Part shown: in pieces, positions 9,987 to 21,621 of the stretch | How positions within the stretch are numbered: position 1 is the stretch's first letter | Layout of the letters: every line of letters begins with the position of its first letter | Notes under the pieces: generated by a model | The model's input: only the letters and a program-made list of their open reading frames with translations | Told to the model about the DNA's origin: nothing | The model's database searches: none | Assembly (NCBI GenBank): GCA_963513945.1 | Contig: OY740716.1 | Coordinates: 212,837,646-212,901,645, forward strand | DNA length: 64,000 nt | Source of the DNA: Hydrotaea diabolus | Lineage: Eukaryota > Arthropoda > Insecta > Diptera > Muscidae | Reading direction: 5' to 3' | Made by a program: the position numbers and the translations under genes

Positions 9987-11237
9987 TACTTAGTAGGGAC
10001 ATAAATACTGTTACAACATTGAACACACCCATTTCAATAGTAGAACTGAACATACCCTGTTAATATCATATGGGTTGAAAGCTTACCTCAATAGCGTTAG
10101 TCTGTAACGGGAGTTTAAAATTGTTTCAACTTCCATCATGGAGTGGTCAGATAATGAGAAGCGTATCGCTGTAATAGAGCTTTTCAAGTGTGAAATGAAA
10201 AAAAAAGCGATATTTTCAAAACGCTCCGGCCACTTGGGATTAGCCGCATGTTCGTCTACCGATGCATAAAACTATTTGAGGAGACTGGAGATGTAAAAGA
10301 CCGCCACCGGTCGGGCCGCCCACGCTCTGTTCGAACACCGCATGTCATCAATGTCGTTAAATCAACAATTCACAGAAATCTGCTCCGAAAACCGAAGATC
10401 ATGGCCCGTGACATCAATACCACGCAAAAGTCCATGAGTCGAATCATTAAAAAAGACTTGATGCTTTCGACTTGAGACTTGACGTACCGGACATTTATTG
10501 ACTGCAGCTTTAAAAAAAAATAGGATTGAAAAATGCAAACGTCTTTTGGTGAAGCACGCTGACAACTTGCACAGAAAAATTTTGTTCACCGAAGAAATAA
10601 AGTTTACCGTTTAGGAAAAATTTAACAAGCAAAATGAAAGAGTGTATGCGCGGTCATCCAACGAAGCATCTGAACTGATCCCAAGGGTGGAGAAGGGTCA
10701 TCACCAAGCTTCAGTCATGGTTTGGTGGGGTGTCTCTTACGATGGGGTTACTGACCTGAATTTCTGCGAACAAGGAGACAAAACATCTGCCAAAGTTTAC
10801 CAAGAAACCGTTTTGGAAGCTGTTGTGAAGCCTCTTAACATCAGGATTCTGCGCATGGCTTCGAAACAATTTGCCAGCTTGCATTTCCTCTGAAGGATGG
10901 TCCTCAGGCAGTCTAGATTTGAACCCATTGGATTACAAATTGTCGACGGTTTTAGATGACAAGGTTTGTCACAAAAGATACCCCAACATTGGATCTCGTA
11001 AGACTACGTTTGTTCGAGCTGTGGCCAATGGACGATGTTCGTGCAGCTATTGACGATTGACCAGTGCGACTTAAGGCATGTGTGAAGACAAAAGACGGAC
11101 ATGTCGAATAAGTAGATTCTTTTTGGATTTAATATACATCAAATAATATATTAAAAAATATTTAGTCCAAAAATATTCAGTACGTTTTATTTTACAGCAT
11201 AAAACGTGTGTAACATTATTTATGTCCCTACTAAGTA
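9987..11237 (+). mobile_element. maT (DD37D) transposon, copy b
   Basis: Complete ends TACTTAGTAGGGACATAAAT and its complement at 11237, 1251 bp. Full 5' leader with ATG at 10138 (MEWSDNE). Confidence 0.92.
10138..11110 (+). pseudogene. maT transposase with lost catalytic aspartate
   Basis: N-terminal domain MEWSDNEKRIAVIELF, then a frameshift in the A-rich codons near 10200, then MFVYRCIKLFEETGDVKDRH and the linker SGRPRSVRTPHV. The core around TEEIKFTV (first acidic position) is followed by VMVWWGVSYDGVTD. An internal deletion after VVKPLN (about 10840-10860) removes the whole FQQDSAPAH block, so the second catalytic aspartate is missing. The third motif, SLDLNPLDYKL, remains at 10913-10950 in another frame. 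Compared with copy d (51063-52360) it has several frameshifts and stops. Confidence 0.85.
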
Positions 11238-12139
11238 TGTTTATAAATAAAAGATAAGCATTTTTTTGTGACCAACTGTATACTATAAGCAAACAGAAAA
11301 GTCAAAGGCCCAACAACAGGGTACATATGTAGTTACGATCTAGCATTGAATTTCCTTGAAGTTACAGTGGCTGTGCTGCACGTAGGCAAGTACTTGGCGC
11401 ATTGCCAGCCAGAAGCCGCTTTAACGCGTGTTTGAATTTGATTTGTTTAAACGCGTCTAACATCCAATTGACATTGTTGTCAATTGTTTCGTATACTTCG
11501 AGAGATGTGTGTTTGGTGCTGCATTCAACGGCGGCTGCCGTATGGACATCCATGCGAAACTCACAAATCACTTTTATTCGATTAGAATAGAATAGGGAAG
11601 TACGAATCAAACGACTGAATTCTTCGTGTCTTTCCTTTGCTATAATGATATGATTTTAATTTCTGTCAATTAATTTGAAATCATATCGTACAAGCTAACG
11701 CTTGGACCACTAAACAGAAAAATGTTAACGACGACCACGAGTAGAAGCCAACAGACGCAAAACATCTCGAGCAACAATCAACATGCCATGCCACGCCACA
11801 CACATTGTTTGTTTTTACAGCGCCTTCGTGGCGTTTGCATTCTAACTGAAGATGCTACGCTCTATTGCTCGGTGGCGTCTCGAAAATTCTAATTAGCGTT
11901 CGCAACAAACGCTTGTCCAGTATACCCCTCTAAGGCATTTTTTGATATAAAAATGATTTTAAAATGCCAAACAGTTCGTCTATGATTTTATTACGATTTA
12001 TGGCCCAGCTGTCGGAGACCAATCCACTCCGGATGTTCTTGAGTTATGCAAACAATTGCATTTTATGTTTAATTTTTAACAAGTTTAATGTATACGAAGT
12101 ATTCTCTGCAAAGCGGATCATTAAACAAAATTTTTTGAT
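11238..12139. other. Unassigned interval
   Basis: No gene or shared repeat recognised. The frames at 11362-11610 (minus) and 11402-11590 (plus) overlap each other without a domain. A CA/CACGCC-rich stretch near 11785-11805 is the only compositional oddity. Confidence 0.35.
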
Positions 12140-12770
12140 TTGTACAGGTGGTTGCGGCAACCAAACGTGTGCAAAAAAATGTTCTTGTTATAACTAATTA
12201 TGACTGATGATAACTAAATTGTCATTATAACCAAAAACGGGCTGTTTAATGCTACTTCCTTTGCAGGTGTTATTACAATAAAAGAATTCGATTATTATTG
12301 ACTTTAAGGCAATCGATTAATCCGTGTTTTTCTTCCATCAACTTTTTTCCTCAACATGAACCTTCCTATTTGGTACAGTACTTTAAGTGCCCACAGAGAA
12401 TAAATTACTTAAAAATCTGTTGGAACTACTAAAATTAATTTCGGTTGCAATCATGAAATGCATCATGTAGACACAACTAATTGATCGGTCATACCATATT
12501 AACGGATAAAATGTATTCAGTTGCCAAAACTGAGGGTTGTAACAACAAGTAGTTTAGCCAATATTATGTTGTTGTTACCGAATATTTGTGATGATATCTA
12601 AATTATTATGATTACCAAAGCGAAAAAAGTCCGTTTATTACTGCTTTGAGCAAATCGTTTCATCTTATTTATACCGTAAAAATCGTACATCATCTTTTTC
12701 TCGGCATGACCCTTCCTATGCCGTAGAGTACTTCAAGTACATTTTTGGTATCATTTTAAAGGTAATAGCC
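12140..12770. repeat. Degenerate direct duplication, ~350-bp spacing
   Basis: Two diverged versions of the same ~250-bp sequence follow each other, at about 12150-12400 and 12530-12760. Each carries a TATGATGATAACTAAAT-like block, a TTTATTACTGCTTT/TTAATGCTACTTCC block and a GACCCTTCCTAT/GAACCTTCCTAT block about 70 bp before a TACAGTACTTTAAG/TAGAGTACTTCAAG end. Similar motifs occur in reverse around 62000-62280. Non-coding. Confidence 0.5.
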
Positions 12771-13004
12771 CAACTAAGACAAATATTTTTTTTTGGCCTC
12801 CAGAGTCCTATAAAGTGTGCAAATTGAATCCAGAATAAATTATTATTGTAGTTTCGTTCCTGAGTAGTTGAACTTAAATGTTTGTCAAAGACTCAATTTT
12901 AAACGGATTCCAGTAGGCTTATAATTTTTGAATAATTAAGGAGTGACACAAATCTACGAGGGCAGATCAATAATTGCGTGGATTTTCGAAAAAACACATT
13001 TTTT

Positions 13005-13449
13005 TTGCAACAAAAAAATAAAAAAACGAGCTAAACATACGTACATGCACGGCACGGCACACAAGTTGACATAGTCAACTAAACTCTTTTTACAACACAC
13101 ACACACGTTGTAAAAAAAATCTATTGATGGCTCTCGATGTGGAGCCTCTTTAGAGGTGGCAAGAGTGAGTTGTATTTTCGTGGGCAATTGTGTAAAGAAA
13201 ACTTGAAAAGTAAGGTTTACAACAGTAGTTCTCATTCGTTTGGGGAGAGCCTGGCCTTATAGAGTTCGGTTTTACTTTCAACAATCGCAGCAAGTCTTTC
13301 TGAAGAGGGTTGTCACGGACCCGAAATCATGATAAAAGTAGTGTTCAGCCACGAAAATCAATGTCACTTTGCCATTTTGTTAAAAACTTGTCTTCTATTT
13401 AAATATAGAAGCAAGAGGTCTTGAGCCGGTTTAATCCCTGTTCAATGTG
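13005..13449. repeat. Dispersed repeat R1, copy 2 (inside mariner-C)
   Basis: It shares with copies 1 and 3 the blocks AAGAGTGAGTTGTATT and GAAGCAAGAGGTCTTGAG, and ends AATCCCTGTTCAATGTG, the complement of copy 1's start. The host sequence on both sides matches uninterrupted mariner-C at 36910-37060. The left ~140 bp (13005-13150), with a CA repeat, is shared only partly with copy 3. Confidence 0.72.
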
Positions 13450-13547
13450 AAAAAATATTTTTTAACACCATCGTTTCTCCAATTCGTAGATCCCTTCGAA
13501 AAAATAGGATTTTTCGAGGTCCATAAAATAGACATTTGTTTGTTTTA

Positions 13548-13771
13548 GGGCCCCCGCAGACTGCAGACTTTTTATCGGCCGATAGTTTAGTCGGGTTGGG
13601 CTGAAAGTGCGCACACCGAGCCAACTAAACAGTTTGTTTGGTGAACAGGGCGCAGACTATCCAACAGTCGGTCAACTATTCTCGAAATAGTTTGTAACTG
13701 ATTGTAACCATACTGAATTAGAAGCCGACCAAACTATCGGCCGATAAAAAGTCTGCAGTCTGCGGGGGCCC
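13548..13771. mobile_element. PIF/Harbinger-type MITE (224 bp, 41-bp perfect inverted repeats)
   Basis: Both ends start GGGCCCCCGCAGACTGCAGA and remain perfect inverted repeats for about 41 bp, through TATCGGCCGATAGTTT. A 3-bp duplication, TTA, flanks it (13545-13547, 13772-13774). A GG-starting terminus plus a TTA duplication is the hallmark of PIF/Harbinger (Tourist-like) MITEs. It has no coding capacity. It inserted into mariner-C, whose sequence continues on both sides. Confidence 0.88.
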
Positions 13772-14059
13772 TTAAGGTTTAGAAATAGGGAATAGTCACT
13801 GGGGGCAAAATCTGGAGATTATGGCGGATTAGGTTCTCATTCGTAACCCAATTCATGTATATTTGCCATTGAGACTGCACCAGCGCATTATCTTGAGGAA
13901 ATGGTAATAGCGGCACGCATCTTGCAGACAACTTTCTTAAAGGCAACTGATCATGTAAAATCGGAACCACACTGCCATATAATATGCGTTTGGCATCAAC
14001 AAACTCACGCACTTTTCGGGTTGTATTGACCGTTCAGAACGTTCATTGTCATTGTTAGT

Positions 14060-15026
14060 GGGTGATAAGAGTAGAGATACTTTTTTTAATAGCCTTTTTT
14101 TGATGGATCACGTGTGAGTCGTGTCATGCTGTCATGTTATTTTTGTTTATATTGTTTGGCATACCATCATGGAAAGACTTGCGCCTGAAAATCGTTTAGA
14201 AATCGTTCAACTTTATGATGAAAATTCACGATCTGTGAGGAATGTGTTTCGTGCACTTAGTTCAACTTATGGTGAACATATAAGTAATAGGCCTACTGAG
14301 CGTACTATTCGCAACACCATCACTCATCTTGAGACCCATCAGAAAATTTATCGGCCGTAGCTAAGAGTGTACACCAAGACCGTGGAGAGTCGATTCGGCG
14401 CCGTTCGCTGCAACTCGATCTTAAATTTAAAGCGAACAAAATACAGCTTGTGCAAGAACTGAAGCCGCTCGACGTTTCCAAGCGACATCGCTTCGCTCTA
14501 TGGGCTCTTGAAAAGTTTCCATAAGATCCGACGTTTTCAGGCAAAAAACAACGGTGTGGTGTGGTTTGCTGGCCGGTGGAATCATCGGTTCAACGTAACC
14601 GTCAATGTCAACTTCCCACACATCGCATCAATCAATAGATTTATTGAGAGAACACTGTGGTGAGCAGATAATTTCACGTTTTGGGCCGGTCGATTGGCCA
14701 CCAAGATCGTGTGATATCACACCGTTAGACTTTTTCCTGTGGGGATATGTAAAGTCTAAAGTTTATGCGGACAAACCCGCTTCGATTTAGGCCTTGGAGC
14801 AAAACATCACTCGTGTCAGTCGAAATGCTCGAACGAGTCATCGAAAATTGGACTCAACGGATTTAGCATATGAGACGTAGCCGCGACCAACATTTGATAG
14901 ACATAATCTTAAAAAAATAAATGCCAAAGAATGTTCTTTCAAATGATAATAAACATTCCCCATTCAACTTAAATTTTCTGTGTTTTTTTGCTTTAAAAAA
15001 GTAGGGATCTCGAAAGGGATCACGCG
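14060..15026 (+). mobile_element. rosa (DD41D) element inserted in mariner-C
   Basis: 967 bp, from GGGTGATAAGAGTAGAGATA to a GATCTCGAAAGGGATCACGCG-type end. The ATG at 14169 gives MERLAPENRLEIVQLYDENS, with the DNA-binding domain and GERTIR-type linker up to 14360. Later parts are VCWPVESSVQRNRQ-like core with a large deletion and SCDITPLDFFLWGYVKSKVY around the last aspartate (14605-14790). The first two catalytic regions are deleted, so it is a non-autonomous derivative. Confidence 0.82.
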
Positions 15027-15095
15027 TTACTTGTGCGACCACAACGAAAGTCAGTAAACCACATTTTTACCATTGAAATCGATGGTGTAGAGTCC

Positions 15096-15499
15096 ATATG
15101 TGACAGCGCATACAGAAAGGGACCTAAGGGTAAAAAAAAATCAATTTTCCTTTTTTGATGTGGACAACATCTGAGCATCGAATGAGACCGATCCCATGCC
15201 CCAAAAGTGTTCCCTCCCAGAGACATGCGCGTTTTATGAAAGTGAAGTCGATGATTCTAAGCGTAAATAGAAAGGGACCTAATCTTTTAAATGGTTCTCC
15301 TGCACAAAACTTTTCATCAACATCTGAGCATCGAATGAGACCGATCCTATGCCCCAAAGTGTTCCCTCCCAGAGATATGCGCGATTTATGAAAGTGAAGT
15401 CGACGATTCTAAGCGCAAATAGAAAGGAACCTAATCTTTAAAATGGCTCTCCTGAACAAAACATAACCTTAGGCCCCTTTCTATTTTGTGCGTCACATG
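15096..15499. mobile_element. Small MITE family M-CCTAAGG, copy 1 with internal duplication
   Basis: The ends are inverted: ATATGTGACAGCGCATA followed by AGAAAGGGACCTAAGG on the left, and CCTTTCTATTTTGTGCGTCACATG on the right in complementary form. A ~140-bp internal unit (CATCTGAGCATCGAATGAGA through AAAGGGACCTAATC) occurs twice in tandem, at about 15168-15290 and 15312-15437. A single-unit copy lies inverted at 24126-24385. It sits in mariner-C host sequence. Open frames here are repeat artefacts. Confidence 0.75.
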
Positions 15500-15773
15500 A
15501 AGTATTTATTATGCCTTTCCTTGGTTTAATTGACGGTATTTTTTCGCAAAAAATAATGTTTACTGAGCACTCGAAATTCGCGTTTTTCCATTTTTAACAA
15601 AATCCACGACGTTGTATGTTTTGAACAGCTGTTAAACACAAACTAAATGACGGAACTCTCTCAAAAGTTGACGGTAGTCTATTAACAGATGATACTTGAT
15701 GGAAGCAGTGTTGCATTTCACATAACTACGAGTGAAGTCGGAAAAGTCACGGGATTATTGATATGCTCTCGCA

Positions 15774-16214
15774 TTTTAGATTTCTGCCAGTTTGGACCTC
15801 TAACCGGCCCATATGGGCCCAAAAATCGAACTCTTTAAGTATAGACATACGGGTACTTAAAATTTCGTCACGGATCCAAGTTTCAAATTAATTTTTCTAT
15901 TCTAATAAGTTGAAGTGAAGGGAGCCATGGGAGTAATGTCTCTTGTTTAATTAAAGGACCAAAAAGAGATATTGTTTTTTCGTCCCGTACTGAAATTAGC
16001 TGGCCAACATTTTTGTAGAACATAAAAATACTCAAAATTCCGTTAAAGAGCATTTTAATTATTTCAAAAAATGTATTCAAGAATAATTTATCAGTATTTT
16101 ATTTCAATTTAGACTTTTTTGCGGTAAGCCAAATTATTTATAACTTTTGCCCCTTAGAGACCGTACTACCTACTGACGTTTAAGAGACGGCTCTATGTGA
16201 TAACGTCTTATAAG
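15774..16214. other. Unassigned interval
   Basis: AT-rich, with no gene or shared repeat recognised. Confidence 0.35.
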
Positions 16215-16773
16215 GGGTGTTTAAATTTTAAGGGCCGATGTTGATTTGTCGACAAAAGAGCCATTGTCTCGTTATCTGTGTGGCATGTGGCACCGTCCTA
16301 TAGAAACCACATATCGTCCACATTCATATCTTCGAATTCGGGCCATAAAAAGTTACGATAGCGAACATCATTCACAGGCCTGACCTGCCTCATTTTGGAA
16401 AAAATGCGGACCGATGATGCCTCCCGCCAGCCCATTAACCGCACCAAACAGTCACTCTTTGTGGGTGCATTGTTTTTGCGACAACCACTCTTAGATTATC
16501 ATTTGCCCAAATGCGGCAATTCTGCTTATTGACGAATCCACTGAGGTGAAAATGTGCCTCATCACTGACGTTTATTTTTTTCGAAAATAGATCATCCACT
16601 GTCGCCCATTTTCATCATAAGTCTGAATAACTTTAACGCGTTGCTTGGTTGTGTATCTTTCCATGGTTCACATTGAATTAGTCTAAAATGAGAAGTATCA
16701 AATAAAATGCAAAAAAAAACTTGACGTTTAAGTGAGGTTCACATTCAACATCGGCCCTTAAAATTTAACCACC
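16215..16773 (-). mobile_element. rosa (DD41D) element, subfamily with GGGCCGATGTTGA ends, deleted
   Basis: It has long inverted termini sharing TTTAAATTTTAAGGGCCGATGTTGA-type sequence on both sides (left 16216-16245, right complement ending 16773). The minus strand encodes transposase pieces: start MER at about 16664, the first-aspartate region with DEAHFHLSGFVNKQNCRIW, GGIIGPHFF and an end after the second aspartate region (CHMPHR near 16290). The C-terminal third is deleted. Relatives with similar ends lie at 55165-55880 and 62632-62984. Confidence 0.75.
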
Positions 16774-16808
16774 ATTTAGAAACTGGGTTCCAAATTTGGG
16801 AATACGAG

Positions 16809-18002
16809 TACTTAGTAGGGACATAAATACTGTTACACACGTTTTATGCTGTAAAAATAGTACTGAATGTTTTTGGACCAAATATTTTTTAATATATTTA
16901 TTGATGTATATTGTATCCAAAGAGAATCTACTTATTCGAAATGTCCGCCTTTTGTCTTTAAGTCGCACTGGCCAATCGTCAATAGCTGCACAAACCTCGT
17001 CCATTGGAAAATTGGCCACAGCTCGAACCAAAGCAGTCTTAAGAGATCCAATGTTGGGGTATCTTTTGTGACAAACCTTGTCCTCTAAAACTGTCCACAA
17101 TTTGTAATCCAATGGGTCCAAATCTGGACTGCCTGAGGGCCATTCTTCAGAGGAAATGCAAGTTGGTAAATTGTTTCGAAGCCAAGCCTGGGACGTTTTA
17201 GCCTTATGGGCCGGCGCAGAACCCTGCTGGAAAGTCCATGGCTGCTTTTGGAATAGGGAATTGTTAAGAGGCTTCACAACAGCTTTTAAAACGGTTTCTT
17301 GGTAAACGTTGGCCGATGTTTTGACTCCTTGTTCGCAGAAATGCAGGTCAGTGACCCCATGGTAAGAGACACGACTGAAGCTGGGTGATGACGCTCTTCC
17401 ACCCTTGGGATCAGTTCAGATGCTTCCTTAGATGACCGCGCATACACTCTATCATTTTGCTTGGTAAATATTTCCTGAACGGTAAAATTTTTTTCATCGG
17501 TGAACAAAATTTTTCTGTGCAAGTTATCAGCGTGCTTCACCAAAAGTCGTTTGCATTTTTAAATCCTATTTTTTTTTAAAGCTGCAGTCAGTTAATTTCC
17601 GGTACGTCGTTTGAAAGCCCCAAGCCTTTTTTAATGATTCGACTCATGGACTTTTGCGTGATATTCATCTCACGGACCATGATTTTCTGTTTTCGGAGCA
17701 GATTTCTGTGAATTCCGTGGCGGTCTTTGACATCTCCAGTTTTTTCAAACAGTTTTATGCATCGGTAGACGAACATGCGGCTAATCCCTATCGTTTTTTT
17801 TTAATTTCGCACTTGAAAAGCGCTATTACAGCGATACGGTTCTCATTATCTGACCACTCCATGATGAAAGTTGAAACAATTTTAAAATCCCCTTACAGAC
17901 TAATGCTATTGAGGTTAGCTTGCAAAACCGATATGACATTCAGTTCTACTATTGGAATGGGTGTGTTCAATGTTGTAACAGTATTTATGTCCCTACTAAG
18001 TA
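16809..18002 (-). mobile_element. maT (DD37D) transposon, copy c
   Basis: TACTTAGTAGGGACATAAAT on the left and its complement ending at 18002; about 1194 bp. TA lies at both ends. Confidence 0.92.
16930..17860 (-). pseudogene. maT transposase, frameshifted
   Basis: Minus-strand frames 17588-17776 (MFVYRCIKLFEKTGDVKDRH), 17286-17543 (TDEKNFTVQE, first catalytic region) and 16765-17277 (second and third regions) make up the transposase. The second acidic position reads glycine: FQQGSAPAHKAK where other copies have FQQDSAPAH. The third, SPDLDPLDYKLW, is intact. Together with a deletion around the WWGVSYDG segment and a deletion in the DNA-binding linker, this copy is inactive. The open frame runs past the normal end into flanking sequence because the usual stop is lost. 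Confidence 0.87.
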
Positions 18003-18154
18003 TATATCGCTAAATTTTGATAACTAATGTAGTTAAAAGTCTTGGCATATTCTTTACTTGTATCAGCAATTGATATAGTGTAGGTGAGCCATATTAGATC
18101 AACCATTGTTTTATTTAAAAAACTTATGTTAAATTCAAAATCAGCAAAAAAAAA

Positions 18155-18720
18155 ACTAACCTGCTCAAAACGTGAAATTAGCTGCTTTTCGAAATGACCT
18201 CTCAATAGATCCATTGTTTGAGCAGCTGTATGGCAAGTGGCACCGTTCTGTTGAAACCAAGTGTCGTCAAGATTACGGGCTTCAATTTCAGGTAGCATAA
18301 AGATCGATATCATGGCGCGATAACGAGCACCATTCACGGTTACGTTCCAGCCATCGTCAATTTTGAAAAAAATATGCACTTATAAACCGCACCAAACCGT
18401 GGCTTTCTATGAGTATAATGGCACCTCTTGAACCTCTTCTGGTTGCCCTTCAGCCCAAATGCGGCAATTTTGTTTATTGACTTTGCCGTTGAGCCAGAAA
18501 TGGCCCACATCACTGATTAAAATGTTGGTCGAAAACAGCGGATCTTCCCGTTTCTCACCGAACGCTCATTTCCATAATACAGTTGCCAACATTTGAAGGA
18601 AATTATTTTCAAACAATAAATGCCATAAAATGTCCTTTCAAATTACCAGTAACGATTCCACACTTGATTTGCATTTTTATTTTTTTTTGTTCTGAAAAAA
18701 TACCTCTAGATGGATCACCC
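18155..18720 (-). mobile_element. rosa (DD41D), rearranged form with 3' end at its 5' side, partial
   Basis: The right terminus (ATACCTCTAGATGGATCACC, ending 18720) and the next ~120 bp are the same sequence found at the 3' ends of other rosa elements, but here they form the 5' end of the minus-strand gene. The junction GGCAACTGTATTATGGAAAT joins it to transposase codons NERSVR. The core has SLDLMWAISGSTAKSINKIA-like first region, HYTHRKPRFGAVYK and WFQQNGATCHTAAQTMDLL, so the second aspartate is asparagine. The left side is truncated at about 18155. Confidence 0.75.
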
Positions 18721-18954
18721 TTTATATTTCTGAGCTTTAACTGTCCTATATTGATGCGTTAAACTACAATTGAATGCAAGTTGAACATATGAAAGAAACC
18801 ATAGCAGATGTTTAAAAATGCATTTCATATGCTGGCTTTTAAAACAATTAATAAAATCGTTTGTTTGCCAAAAAATTAACGATCTTCGTTAAGTGATTTA
18901 TTAGAATACCGATCCCGTCTACTATTTTTAATATAAGTATATGGTTATTTTTAT
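18721..18954. other. Unassigned interval
   Basis: AT-rich, nothing recognised. Confidence 0.3.
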
Positions 18955-19535
18955 ACCCTCTACCGAAAGGTGGATGGTACATTGAATCTCTCATTGCTTT
19001 TGCAACACCACGAAATATTGATCTAGAATGGCATATGAAGACATATATATTCTTGATCGTCGTAAAATTCTAACCATGTCCGTCATTTAATCCGTCCGTT
19101 CATGTGTCTGTGATAGCACGTTAGCGGTCTAAGGAATAAACCTAGAATCCTGAAATTTGCATGATTATGGATATAAGCTGTTTGAAATTGTAACTGGGCG
19201 AAATCAGTCCAGAGGGAAAACAAATTTCCCTTTAATGGATTAGAGGTAACTCACTAAAAAGTACACTTCTTTAAGTATTCGCCTAGCAAAAAATAATTTT
19301 TTGTGAACGGACAATGGTTAAAATGTGCACTGTTAGTTGGGATGTAAAAAATACATCAACGATTGACATAGTAACTGGGTCTTTTGGCTCATATGTCCCA
19401 AAAAACGTGCTGCATTGGCAACACGCACAATTTATAGTCAAAATGGACATATGTCTTATCAAATTAATAGCAATTTTAAAGTTTTGGCTGAGGTGAGGGA
19501 CGGACGCATGGGCCGAAACAGCACAAAAAGGTACT
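18955..19535. repeat. Dispersed ~500-bp repeat R2, copy 1
   Basis: It begins with a TATACCCTCTACCGAAAGG and ATATTCTTGATCGTCGTAAA block of the kind I recall from intergenic DNA of higher flies. It continues with segments matching 32740-33165: TAGAATCCTGAAATTTGCAT, GTGAACGGACAATGGTTAAA and GTTTTGGCTGAGG. The copies are diverged and non-coding. Confidence 0.6.
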
Positions 19536-20873
19536 TTTTTGCATTTTATTAACGTAGGGACAGTGGAGGGTGAATAAGCTTCGTCCTGGCCGAACTTAAC
19601 GACATTTTTACTTGTTCAATTTTAGTCTGGCTTATATCTATTTGTTTAAAGCAATTATTTTTTATTTAATTAAATTAATTACCCGGGCGGGTAATTTATA
19701 ATAATTTCTTATTTTTTTCCGTAGACAATCAAAAAGTTGCTTCCCCATCGCATTTCATTTAGGCTGCGAAGGTGCACCCCACCACATGTTGAACAACAAA
19801 ATGTGCAACAGCGGCAGCCAAAATACGAAACCCACAGAATTTATGGTGGTGGTGGTCAAAAGATAGTTTTTTTTTTGTTGCTGGTGCTGTTGTTTGATGG
19901 TTACGCCTAATGATACACCTAACAATTAACTATAATTTATTAGTGGCAATCACGTAACCATAACGGTTCACAAGAGGCCGAAACCATTGAAGCTGCAGCC
20001 TGATACGATAATAAACGAAACAGTAAAAAAACCAATTGAATTTTCTTCTGCGGAAAGCATTCGGTGTGTTCTTACGTATGTACGGATTCTGCGTTCCCCC
20101 CAGATGGAGGATGCTGCTTGTAAGGAGGAGCAGGAAGAGCGTACGACAAAAAGCGGATATGTTAATTAATGTTTAATAAAGGCGTAACATGTTGACGTTG
20201 TCGTCGTACACCTAGTTTCCTAAGTATGACTAATCAAAGTCAGGCCTGCCAACTGCCGTTTGGTTATGCAGTGGACCACCCATTCGTCACAGACTGACTG
20301 TCAGACAGACAGACAAACATCTTCTTTCGATATCGATGTACAGGCACAGAAGTTGTTTCCATTTGCAACGCGCCGCATTGCAGGGGCATTCATCGGAGTA
20401 CATTTTTGTTTTATGCTGATATTTCTACTCGATAAAATTGCAAGTTAATTTTTGTGACGAGCAAATGTTGTTAACGTCTAAAATGCAAATGCCGCCTTCG
20501 TTACACTTCATTGGCAACGATCTGCTGAAGAAGACTCCGCTGGAACGCAAATGGATATAGATAGAGCCAGCAAGACAGAGAGACAACACGGAGATGTTAA
20601 TTTTATTTATACAACGAAAATTGATCACCACAATTTGTTAAAGTTTATTTATAACTTCATTATATTGAGTCTACTGGAAAGAAATAATTCAGTTGGTGTG
20701 TCGATATAGGTTGATACCTTTTACACACTACATGATTTAAAAATTCTATAAAATTTGTATGCTTATTACGCTAAAAGAAAAACGTTGTGGCCAGTCGTGG
20801 TTAAGAGTGTAAGACTATTTATTAAGAGGTATTGGTATTGTGTGGGAGGGAAATGCAGGACTGCAAAGCATCG
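19536..20873. other. Unassigned, possibly unique sequence
   Basis: It contains an AGAC microsatellite near 20295-20315, a GTGGTGGTGG stretch near 19845 and no clear gene. The frame at 19987-20169 (60 codons) has no recognised motif. It lacks transposon hallmarks, so it could be ordinary intergenic or regulatory DNA. Confidence 0.35.
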
Positions 20874-20944
20874 TACGAGGGCTGCTATACATTTTTCTGG
20901 CCTTATAATGAAAATGCGAATATTTATCATTAAAAATGGTTTTA

Positions 20945-21535
20945 TTATTTTTCAAAGTATTCTCCAGCTTTATTTATACACTTTTGCATGCGCTCAAACC
21001 AATTGTCGAAGCACTTTTTCCACTCCGTTTGAAACACCTCCAAAACATGGGTTTTGAGCGCTTCAACAGCATCTTCTGGCGACGAAAATCGTTGACCATG
21101 CATTTTTTTTATTGATGTGCGTGATTCAAAAGAAGTCATTGGGTGCCAAGTCAGGGCTGTACGGCATATGACCCATCAATTCGAGCATTCCGATGTGTGA
21201 GAGCTCGCATTGTCATGGTGCACAATGATTCGTCTTCTCTTGTTAGATTTTCGAAATTCTCCGAAGACTTCAGGCAAACAAATTGTGGTGTACCACTTAG
21301 AATTGACCGTCCTACGTTGCTCACGCGGAACATACGCCACATGACCAGTTTTGCCGGAGAAACAGGCGAACATTTGCTTCGAAGTGCTTCTTTCACGAAC
21401 AACTTTCGTTGGATTTGGCTCGTCTTCGAAGACCCACACGGTCGATTGCTATTTTGTTTCTGGCTTATACGCATAGATCCACGATTCATCACCTGTGACG
21501 ATATTATAAACGTCATTTGAAGCACCGCCATTTTT
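20945..21535 (-). pseudogene. mariner-D transposase, C-terminal part
   Basis: The minus strand encodes the catalytic half of a mariner transposase. Residues DVYNIVTGDESWIYAY-type (first aspartate) lie near 21500, then STVWVFEDEPNPTKVVRERS, the FGKTGHVAYVP segment, and HHDNASSHTS with the second aspartate near 21215. A frameshift and a short deletion remove the third motif before MHGQRFSSPEDAVEALKTHV and the C-terminus at 20945. No DNA-binding domain is present, because the copy is cut off at its junction with the neighbouring inverted copy. It is inactive. Confidence 0.82.
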
Positions 21536-21621
21536 TACCATAAACTTACTCAGAACGTTTGACGTACGACCATCATTTGTGTTGTTTATAGTGACTTGAA
21601 AAAATCAATTTGGTAAAAAAA

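Larger units (their letters stand above)
12955..15773 (-). mobile_element. mariner-C transposon, copy 1, broken up by four insertions
   Basis: It starts TACGAGGGCAGATCAATAAT and ends near 15773 with a diverged complement (ATTATTGATATGCTCTCGCA). Host sequence alignable to copy 2 (36910-38124) survives at 12955-13004, 13450-13547, 13772-14059, 15027-15095 and 15500-15773. Guests are R1, a Harbinger MITE, a rosa element and a small MITE. The minus-strand transposase remnant at 13779-14012 retains part of the DNA-binding domain (RILYGSVVPILHDQLPLRKL), but the catalytic core is gone. Confidence 0.82.

Noticed and set aside
12954..13235. 93-codon minus-strand ORF
   Set aside because: It crosses the boundary between mariner-C and repeat R1, so it cannot be an ancestral gene; not conserved in the other R1 copies.
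21143..21520. 125-codon plus-strand ORF
   Set aside because: Antisense to the left mariner-D transposase.
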